Source: Methanomicrobiales archaeon (GTDB lineage: Archaea > Halobacteriota > Methanomicrobia > Methanomicrobiales > Methanoculleaceae). From it: DNA of 9,686 bases. Each line of letters starts with the position of its first letter. Positions within the stretch are counted from its first letter, which is position 1. The stretch covers positions 1 to 9,686 of the forward strand of contig JAAZID010000321.1 in assembly GCA_012510295.1 (NCBI GenBank), given 5' to 3'. Made by a program: the position numbers and the translations under genes. The notes under the pieces were generated by a model. It had not been told where the DNA came from. It saw nothing but the letters and a program-made list of their open reading frames with translations, and did not search any database. Below are positions 1-5,070 of this stretch, piece by piece.

Positions 1-1
1 C

Positions 2-646
2 CTCCTCTTCGCCGACCTGCCGCCGCTTGAGAAGACTATCGTCGCGACACCATACGGAAAGGCCGAGGTCCACACGGGTGCCTTCGCGCTCCTCATGCGC
101 CACCAGCACAACCTTCCCCCGCACCGCATCAACTACCGGGCATGCCTCGCTGCGCTCGCAGTCCTCGGGGTGGATACGATCGTAGCGTTCGGTTCAGCGG
201 GCTCCCTGAAGCGCGAGATCCCGCCGGGCTCGATCGCCATCCCCACCGACTACATCAGCGTCACAGACATCCCTTCCATCCATGAATGCACCATCGACCA
301 CATCAGGCCCGAGCTCGACGCAGACCTGATCCGCACACTCGGGGAGCTGGTGCCCGGGGCCAGGGTAGGGGGGGTCTATGTTCAGACCCGGGGTCCACGC
401 ATCGAGACGGTCGCCGAGGTGAAAGCGCTTGCGCGGGTTGCCGATGTCGTCGGCATGACGGTCGCAAGCGAGGCGACGCTCGCCCTTGAACTCGGGATGC
501 GGTTTGCCGCCATATGCACCGTGGATAACTACGCAAACGGCCTTGGGGAAGAGACCCTGACCTATGAACACATCCTTGAGACCTCGCGGGAAAACCGCCT
601 GAGGACGGGGGATATACTTACAAAGATTGTGGAGCGACTCGCATGA
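2..646 (+). CDS. 5'-methylthioadenosine/S-methyl-5'-thioinosine phosphorylase family protein (5' partial)
   Basis: The frame is open to the left edge, so the gene begins outside the window; an internal ATG at 95 is not the start. Purine nucleoside phosphorylase/MTAP family members cleave a 5'-deoxy-5'-modified nucleoside with phosphate to give a base and a sugar 1-phosphate. Family marks seen: VATPYGK near the left edge, the phosphate-site RH followed by PPHRINYRA (about 95-140), a GSAGSL loop with PG after it (about 190-230), and VGMT followed by SEATLALELG (about 446-495). Where human MTAP has ATDYDCW, with Asp contacting the adenine amino group, this protein reads VDNYANG (521-541), so Asn replaces the first Asp and Ala the second. 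Asn at this place is the usual choice for 6-oxopurines, so I infer a hypoxanthine-type substrate such as methylthioinosine or 5'-deoxyinosine. Its stop overlaps the next start (ATGA at 643), and that gene is the matching deaminase. The family is secure; the substrate is inference. Confidence 0.87.
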   Translation, partial: LLFADLPPLEKTIVATPYGKAEVHTGAFALLMRHQHNLPPHRINYRACLAALAVLGVDTIVAFGSAGSLKREIPPGSIAIPTDYISVTDIPSIHECTIDHIRPELDADLIRTLGELVPGARVGGVYVQTRGPRIETVAEVKALARVADVVGMTVASEATLALELGMRFAAICTVDNYANGLGEETLTYEHILETSRENRLRTGDILTKIVERLA

Positions 647-1947
647 ACGATATATTTACCGCCCGGGGATCGGTGCTGATCGCCGGGGTCACCACCGGGG
701 GATCGACTGTGGATATCGCTATCGATGAGGAGGGTGTGATCGCCGAGATCGGAAAGGCTGCCCGGAAGGCCATAGATGCCGATATCATCATCGATGGAAC
801 GGATCGGATCGCCGTCCCGGGCATGGTCAACACCCACACCCACGCCGCGATGACTCTTCTCCGGGGATATGCCGACGATATGCCACTCCAGGAGTGGCTC
901 ACCGAGAAGATCTGGCCGCTTGAGGCTCACCTCACCGGCGACGATGTCTACTATGGGACAAAACTCGCGTGCCTTGAGATGATCCGGAGCGGCACAGTCG
1001 CGTTCAACGACATGTACTTCTTCATGGAACGCGCAGCGGATGCCGTCGATGAGATGGGGCTCCGGGCAGCCCTCGCCTACGGGTTCATCGACCTCGGGAG
1101 CGCGGAGAAGCGGGAAGCCGAGATCAGGGCGACCGAGGCCCTCGTTGCCCACATAAAAGCACGAGGAAACCCACGCATCCAGGCAGCCGTCGGTCCTCAC
1201 TCGGTCTACACGGTCTCTCCTGAAAGCCTCCGCTGGTGCGCTGACTTCGCGAAAGAACAAGAGATCGGGATCCACATCCACCTCGCCGAGACCGAGAAGG
1301 AGGTCGATGATTGCGTCGCAGAGTATGGCCGGCGCCCGGCAGTCCACCTCGACGAGTGCGGGTGCCTCACACCCCGGACGGTTGCGGCGCACTGCTGCTG
1401 GCTCGACGAGGCTGAGTGCCGGCTCCTCGGCGCCCGGGGCTCCCACGCCTCCCACAACCCCGTGAGCAACATGAAGCTCGCCGTCAACCGCGCCATGCCC
1501 TACCACTGGCTGAAGTCCTCCGGCGCGAATGTCTGCCTCGGGACCGATGGGTGCGCCTCAAACAACAGCCTTGACCTCCTGGAAGAGATGAAATTTGCCG
1601 CGCTCCTCCAGAAGTTCGCCTGGAACTCACAGACCCTTCTCCCCGCGCACGAGGCGATCGCGATGGCGACGAGCGCGGGCGCGCAAGCGCTCGGCACCGG
1701 CCCGGGAACCCTGACAGTTGGCGCACCGGCCGATGTTGTTCTCCTCAACGCGCGGGCAACCTGTAACACCCCCCTCCACAACACCGACTCAAACACCGTC
1801 TATGCCTGCAACGGTGGTGCGGTCATGACCGTCCTCTGCCAGGGCCGGATCCTGATGCATGAGCGAGTGGTGCCGGGCGAGGAAGAGATCATCAGGGAGG
1901 CCGCAGCGGCGGCGCAGGCGCTTGTTGAGCGGGGCCGCGAGACCTGA
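643..1947 (+). CDS. dadD: 5'-deoxyadenosine/methylthioadenosine/SAH deaminase (amidohydrolase)
   Basis: A complete 434-residue metal-dependent amidohydrolase of the MTA/SAH deaminase (cytosine deaminase-like) group. The family converts the 6-amino group of 5'-deoxyadenosine, MTA or S-adenosylhomocysteine to a 6-oxo group, releasing ammonia. Visible active-site residues are the HTH pair at H65/H67 after VPGMVN, H213 and E216 in IHIHLAE, H250 in AAHCC, the SHNPVSN segment, and D302 in LGTDG. The ATG at 643 is chosen because it overlaps the previous gene by ATGA and has GGAG at 631-634, 8 nt upstream. The coupling with an MTAP/MTIP-family phosphorylase fits the methanogen route in which 5'-deoxyadenosine and MTA are first deaminated and then phosphorolysed. 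The symbol follows the methanogen enzyme DadD. An mtaD-type deaminase preferring MTA/SAH would look much the same, so substrate preference is not settled. Confidence 0.88.
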   Translation: MNDIFTARGSVLIAGVTTGGSTVDIAIDEEGVIAEIGKAARKAIDADIIIDGTDRIAVPGMVNTHTHAAMTLLRGYADDMPLQEWLTEKIWPLEAHLTGDDVYYGTKLACLEMIRSGTVAFNDMYFFMERAADAVDEMGLRAALAYGFIDLGSAEKREAEIRATEALVAHIKARGNPRIQAAVGPHSVYTVSPESLRWCADFAKEQEIGIHIHLAETEKEVDDCVAEYGRRPAVHLDECGCLTPRTVAAHCCWLDEAECRLLGARGSHASHNPVSNMKLAVNRAMPYHWLKSSGANVCLGTDGCASNNSLDLLEEMKFAALLQKFAWNSQTLLPAHEAIAMATSAGAQALGTGPGTLTVGAPADVVLLNARATCNTPLHNTDSNTVYACNGGAVMTVLCQGRILMHERVVPGEEEIIREAAAAAQALVERGRET

Positions 1948-1982
1948 ACCTCTCCCTCCAGGTCTTCTACACTTCGTTTCAG

Positions 1983-1988
1983 AAAAAA
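1983..1988 (-). terminator. T-run terminator after the AMP-forming acyl-CoA synthetase
   Basis: Reading the minus strand, the TAA stop at 1992-1990 is followed one base later by six consecutive T (1988-1983). Archaeal RNA polymerase often stops at such runs without a hairpin. The gap to the convergent deaminase is only 42 bp, so this run probably also limits read-through into the antisense of that gene. Confidence 0.5.
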
Positions 1989-1989
1989 G

Positions 1990-3690
1990 TTACGCGGTCT
2001 CGATATTTGATGCGGTCTCGAGGCCAAGTTCCTCGATCGCCGCCTCCCGCATCTTGAACTTCATGATCTTTCCTGAGACTGTCATCGGGAACTCATCGAC
2101 GAACTTCACGTATCGCGGGATCTTGAAGTGCGCAATCTGGCCGCGACAGAACTCCTTCACCGCCGCCTCGGTCAGCTCAGCCCCATCATCTGTCTTGATC
2201 CAGGCCATCAGCTCCTCGCCATACTTCTTGTCGGGCACGCCGATAACGTAGGCGTCAGCAATCTTTGGATGGTTATGGAGGAACTCCTCGATCTCGCGCG
2301 GGTAGATGTTCTCACCACCGCGAATAACCATATCCTTCAGGCGCCCGACGATCTTGACGTAATCCTCCTCGTCCATCACACCGAGATCACCGGTATGGTT
2401 CCAACCGTTCTCGTCGATCGTCGCCCGGGTGGCGTTCGGGTTGTTATAGTAACACCGCATCACACAGTAACCGCGAGCGCAGATCTCGCCGGTCTCTCCG
2501 CGGGGGAGGATCCGCTTCGTGTGGGGATCGATGATCTTGATCTCGGTGTAGGGAAACGGCCTCCCAACAGTGGAGACGCGCCTCTCCAGCGGGTCATCGG
2601 TTGTGGTCATGGTGACACCCGGAGAAGTCTCCGTCTGTCCGTAGACGATCACGATATCGGACATATGCATCTCGCGGTTGACCTCCCGCATCACCTCAGT
2701 CGGGCAGGGCGACCCGGCCATGATCCCGGTGCGGAGCGTATCCAGCCGGTACTTCGGGAAGTTTGGATGGTTGAGCTCAGCGATGAACATGGTTGGCACA
2801 CCGTGGAGCGCTGTGCACCGCTCATCCTGCACGGCAGCGAGGACCGCTTCGACATCGAAGGCCGGAGAGGGCAGGATCATCGCAGCACCGTGGGTGACGC
2901 AGGCCATATTCGCAAGGACCATCCCGAAACAGTGGTAGAACGGCACCGGGATACAGAGTCGATCCTTATGAGTGAACTTCATCCCGTCGCCGATGATCGC
3001 ACCGTTGTTTAAGATGTTATGGTGGGTCAGGACAACCCCCTTCGGAAACCCGGTGGTTCCGCTCGTGTACTGGATATTGACAGCATCATCAAAATTGAGT
3101 GACTCTTCCCGTTCCCTGAGCTCATCAGGGCTGATGAGCGCGGCTTTTGCTAGAAGGTCGTCCCAGGTGTACATGCCGTTGTAGGGGATGTCGCCGAGGA
3201 AGACGACGTTTCTCAAGAACGGAAACTTGTCACAGTTGACCCGGCCAGGTTTTGCTTCAAACGCTTCGGGGCAGGACTCATAAAATATACCTACGTAGTC
3301 TGACGTCTTGAACCGCCCCTGGAGGATGAGCGTCTGGACCTCAGACTGCTTGAGAGCGTATTCATACTCATACGTCCGGTACGCCGGGTTGACGTTTACC
3401 ATGACTGCGCCGATCTTTGCGGTGGCGAACTGGACCAGCACCCACTCCGCGTAGTTCAGCGCCCATATCGCGACCCGATCCCCGCGCTCCACATCGATCG
3501 CCATGAGGGCGCGCGCCAGGATGTTGACCCTGTGAAGAAACTCTGCATACGTCCACCTGATCCCCTGGTGAACGGAGATAAGCGCATCGCTGTCAGGATG
3601 CGCTGCTGCTATTCTGTTTAACATCTCGCCGATGGTGATGCCGATCAGGGGTTTTTGCGAGTTCCCGCACGCGTAACTGCCCTCTACCAT
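1990..3690 (-). CDS. AMP-forming acyl-CoA synthetase (medium/long-chain fatty acid-CoA ligase-like)
   Basis: A complete 566-residue enzyme of the ANL (AMP-binding) superfamily, which activates a carboxylic acid with ATP to an acyl-adenylate and then to acyl-CoA. Seen in order: the phosphate-binding motif [11 protein letters not shown] from Y208; the YGQTETSP motif; the GWNHTGDLG motif, whose Asp binds the ribose; the hinge region [16 protein letters not shown]; and the C-terminal VSGKIMK motif with catalytic Lys541. Length is normal for FadD/ACSM-type ligases, and overall it looks more like these than acetyl-CoA synthetase, which is about 650 residues with a longer N-terminus. The ATG at 3690 has no Shine-Dalgarno sequence and lies about 27 nt from a TATA-like element, so a leaderless mRNA is likely. 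The gene stands alone, convergent with the deaminase and divergent from tRNA-Trp. The acyl substrate cannot be read from the sequence. Confidence 0.92.
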   Translation of the reverse strand: MVEGSYACGNSQKPLIGITIGEMLNRIAAAHPDSDALISVHQGIRWTYAEFLHRVNILARALMAIDVERGDRVAIWALNYAEWVLVQFATAKIGAVMVNVNPAYRTYEYEYALKQSEVQTLILQGRFKTSDYVGIFYESCPEAFEAKPGRVNCDKFPFLRNVVFLGDIPYNGMYTWDDLLAKAALISPDELREREESLNFDDAVNIQYTSGTTGFPKGVVLTHHNILNNGAIIGDGMKFTHKDRLCIPVPFYHCFGMVLANMACVTHGAAMILPSPAFDVEAVLAAVQDERCTALHGVPTMFIAELNHPNFPKYRLDTLRTGIMAGSPCPTEVMREVNREMHMSDIVIVYGQTETSPGVTMTTTDDPLERRVSTVGRPFPYTEIKIIDPHTKRILPRGETGEICARGYCVMRCYYNNPNATRATIDENGWNHTGDLGVMDEEDYVKIVGRLKDMVIRGGENIYPREIEEFLHNHPKIADAYVIGVPDKKYGEELMAWIKTDDGAELTEAAVKEFCRGQIAHFKIPRYVKFVDEFPMTVSGKIMKFKMREAAIEELGLETASNIETA

Positions 3691-3713
3691 TCTATATAAA
3701 TGAGATATATCAC

Positions 3714-3722
3714 CAATATATG
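3714..3722 (-). promoter_or_regulatory. TATA-type promoter of the acyl-CoA synthetase (leaderless)
   Basis: On the minus strand CATATATTG is centred about 27 nt upstream of the ATG at 3690, placing the predicted transcription start at or next to the A of the start codon. This agrees with the missing Shine-Dalgarno. Two more AT-rich elements lie between it and the gene (ATATAT at 3705-3710, and TTTATATAG about 3692-3700), so the exact box is not certain. Confidence 0.5.
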
Positions 3723-3780
3723 ATTACTGGTTCCCTCCAGCACAATCATTATGTCTCATGCCGTCAACTGTATAGAGAGC

Positions 3781-3933
3781 GGGGTCGTGGCCAAGCCCGG
3801 AATGGCGACGGGCTCCAGCGGTCTTTGCACGTGATGAACAATGGGTCTCCTGATTGAGAGATGATGACCCGTTGGAGCACTGATGCATGTCGGAGAGACC
3901 CGTCGATCGTGAGTTCAAATCTCACCGACCCCA
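3781..3933 (+). tRNA. tRNA-Trp (anticodon CCA) with a 79-nt intron
   Basis: The two exons fold into a full cloverleaf. The acceptor stem is GGGGTCG (3781-3787) with CGACCCC (3926-3932), and the discriminator is A73 at 3933. The D stem is GCCA/TGGC (3790-3793, 3803-3806). The anticodon stem is ACGGG (3808-3812) with CCCGT (3899-3903), and the anticodon CCA is at 3815-3817. The T arm is GTGAG-TTCAAAT-CTCAC (3909-3925). The 5' exon is 3781-3818 and the 3' exon 3898-3933, giving a 74-nt mature body; the terminal CCA is not encoded. The intron follows G37, the canonical archaeal position. The splice sites form a textbook bulge-helix-bulge: CTCC (3813-3816) pairs with GGAG (3892-3895), flanked by 3-nt bulges AGC (3817-3819) and AGA (3896-3898), each cut after its second base. 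The promoter is not clear; TATTATG-like sequence near 3749-3754 or the AT-rich element at 3715-3722 are candidates. Confidence 0.96.
3819..3897 (+). ncRNA. Box C/D 2'-O-methylation guide RNA within the tRNA-Trp intron
   Basis: The intron carries all four elements in order: box C GTGATGA (3831-3837), box D' CTGA (3850-3853), box C' ATGATGA (3861-3867) and box D CTGA (3880-3883). A short closing stem TGCA/TGCA (3826-3829 with 3884-3887) sits outside boxes C and D. By the rule that the target pairs with the fifth base upstream of D or D', the D guide (3869-3878) pairs over 10 positions with 3812-3821, with one G-U pair, and selects C34. The D' guide (3841-3849) pairs over 9 positions with 3895-3903, with one G-U pair, and selects C39. 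Both duplexes include intron bases, so the substrate would be unspliced pre-tRNA. Such self-modifying tRNA-Trp introns are established in euryarchaea (Haloferax volcanii is the classic case, C34 and U39). Modification would use fibrillarin, Nop5 and L7Ae. Confidence 0.95.
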
Positions 3934-4071
3934 CATTCTTTGAGTCTACTGATTGTACGGTTCCGTATCTTCCGCAGTCTGATCCAGATTTTTCTGCAAC
4001 AGTCTGATCTTTTCTATCTTCCCCATCATATCCACGTGATCGTGCGTTCCTCACCCACCCATAGGTAGGGG

Positions 4072-4357
4072 GCGCAGTGCAGGTGATAGCCTCTGGAGTG
4101 CCGGCTCCAATCTTGTTCTCTGCCGGCATCTCCCCATGCACCGGACCGTGGGAAATATCATCTGGGGGAGGGGCCGGGGAGGGAACCCCCTCCCCGTCGA
4201 CAAAAACCATACTGGCCCTTCCCCAGGCTCCCGCGCAGGATCGGGGGCTATCGTGATGAGAGCCTGGGAAGGGTGTGGCCGGGGTGCCGGCCCAAAACAC
4301 TCTTTTCCACAGGCATCTACCCATGCACCGCCCTCCTCTCTCCCCCACCCCGGGCGG
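4072..4357 (+). repeat. Tandem ~300-bp GC-rich repeat, unit 1
   Basis: This unit starts at GCGCAGTGCAGGTGATA and recurs as the unit beginning at 4358. The offset is 286 bp at the left end and 298-301 bp further in, so one unit carries small indels. Well conserved blocks are ATGCACCGGACCGTGGG, the hairpin with GTCGACAAAAA after it, CATACTGGCCCTTCC, and the CCAAAACACT...TTTCCACAGGCATCTACCCAT segment. No transposase, terminal inverted repeats or target duplications are visible. Similarity resides in DNA blocks rather than one reading frame. Orientation is arbitrary. Confidence 0.9.
4175..4196. other. Conserved 9-bp hairpin in repeat unit 1
   Basis: CGGGGAGGG and CCCTCCCCG are exact reverse complements around an AACC loop. 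GTCGACAAAAA overlaps and follows on the plus strand; read on the minus strand a T-run precedes the hairpin, so it is not a standard intrinsic terminator in that direction. Confidence 0.8.
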
Positions 4358-4657
4358 GCGCAGTGCAGGTGATATCCCCAGAAAGGCCGACCCGGGGAGT
4401 TGGCCCCAGATCCCGCCCTTCGCCGGTGTCATCCCATGCACCGGACCGTGGGGGTATCACCCGGGGAGGGGCCGGGGAGGGAACCCCCTCCCCGTCGACA
4501 AAAACTATACTGGCCCTTCCACCGGGTTCCCGCCCCGGAGCGGGGCATGTCGTGGTGATAGCCCGGGAAGGGCGCAAGCTTGGGGAGGTGACCCAAAACA
4601 CTACTTTCCACAGGCATCTACCCATACACCATTCCCCTATCTCCCCCACCCCTGGTA
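4358..4657 (+). repeat. Tandem ~300-bp GC-rich repeat, unit 2
   Basis: Second copy of the preceding unit, lying directly after it. The junction side near 4361-4430 is the most diverged part, while the hairpin block and the CCACAGGCATCTACCCAT block are nearly identical. The copy ends around 4650 in CTCCCCCACCCC-type sequence, the same kind of pyrimidine-rich end seen at about 4335-4352 in unit 1. The right boundary is approximate. Confidence 0.88.
4473..4494. other. Conserved 9-bp hairpin in repeat unit 2
   Basis: Same CGGGGAGGG-AACC-CCCTCCCCG hairpin as in unit 1, 298 bp downstream and identical base for base, again leading into GTCGACAAAAA. Bases just outside differ between the copies, which suggests the hairpin is the more conserved core. 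Confidence 0.8.
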
Positions 4658-4936
4658 CACCAGGGCCCCCACAGATCCCTCTCATGCGAGTCGGATCAGA
4701 AACACGACCCTCACCACAAACGAGGCCGAAGCCCTCCCCGGGCCGGCCTGAATCGGCGAAGCCTGGCGGGGATCCTGATCGGGGTGACCCGGCGCTCACG
4801 GGATCCGGCTTCATGAAGATACCAACAATCAGAACATTTCCAGCAGGATATCCTGATTTCAGCGCCAAATCAAAGACATACGGAGATCTCCACACCCTCG
4901 CCAGATGAATTTGTCATGTAGAATCATTACAAAACC

Positions 4937-4943
4937 TATAAAA
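4937..4943 (+). promoter_or_regulatory. TATA box for the ADP-forming acyl-CoA synthetase
   Basis: TATAAAA lies in an AT-rich stretch after an A-rich/CC upstream element (AAAACC), a good archaeal TATA/BRE arrangement. The predicted transcription start is near 4962-4967, giving a leader of about 105 nt before the ATG at 5071. Confidence 0.65.
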
Positions 4944-4964
4944 CAATTCTAAGACCACCCTGTA

Positions 4965-5031
4965 CAGTTCATACTAACCTGCCGGTTTGGCTTTTCCAGG
5001 AGGCGATACGTCTGCCCGGGAACATGAACTG
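4965..5031 (+). promoter_or_regulatory. Possible structured mRNA leader of the ADP-forming synthetase
   Basis: CAGTTCAT (4965-4972) is the exact reverse complement of ATGAACTG (5024-5031), so the leader could close on itself as an 8-bp stem almost at its 5' end. The enclosed loop holds a strong AGGAGG (4998-5003) with no ATG, GTG or TTG at usable spacing. The right arm begins with an ATG that opens a 21-codon frame ending at 5089, overlapping the synthetase start. Regulation is inference only. Confidence 0.3.
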
Positions 5032-5070
5032 CAGAATCACAGAGATGCTCAACTATTTGAGGAAACAACC

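Larger units (their letters stand above)
3934..4936. other. About 1 kb intergenic region without a credible gene
   Basis: Between tRNA-Trp and the promoter of the ADP-forming synthetase I see no convincing coding sequence. Several long open frames on both strands exist, but they are Pro/Gly/Arg-rich, change frame between the repeat copies and have no recognisable domain. Contents from left to right: a short perfect hairpin TACGG-TT-CCGTA (3956-3967) and T-rich sequence around 3990-4015 that may end tRNA transcription; two ~300-bp GC-rich tandem units (4072 to about 4657); a 7-bp inverted repeat CCCTGGT/ACCAGGG (4650-4665) at the end of the second unit; then about 270 bp of unassigned sequence becoming AT-rich just before the promoter at 4937. 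Confidence 0.65.

Noticed and set aside
562..1506. Long open frame (314 codons) on the minus strand opposite the deaminase
   Set aside because: It lies wholly antisense to a gene with clear catalytic motifs, has no domain pattern, and arises from GC-rich codon bias.
2128..3012. 294-codon plus-strand frame opposite the AMP-forming synthetase
   Set aside because: Antisense shadow of a well-supported enzyme; low-complexity His/Asp/Val-rich translation without a family match.
3976..4009. Repeated CAGTCTGATC just after tRNA-Trp
   Set aside because: Only two short copies with no symmetry or partner signal; chance is an adequate explanation.
4072..4657. CRISPR array
   Set aside because: Units are ~300 bp with diverged interiors, not 25-40 bp repeats with unique spacers of even length, and no cas genes are present.
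3781..4657. Integrated element using tRNA-Trp as attachment site
   Set aside because: I found no second copy of the tRNA 3' end downstream and no integrase or mobile genes.
4273..4908. 211-codon plus-strand frame and other long frames on both strands (3764-4441, 4317-4895) across the repeat
   Set aside because: Pro/Gly/Arg-rich. Repeat offsets of 286-301 bp are mostly not multiples of three, so the same DNA block falls in different frames in each unit. The 3764-4441 frame also runs antisense through the tRNA gene.
4987..5070. In-frame N-terminal extension of the ADP-forming synthetase from a TTG
   Set aside because: The 28 residues precede the normal family start, a GAGG-preceded ATG exists at 5071, and no Shine-Dalgarno is placed before the TTG.
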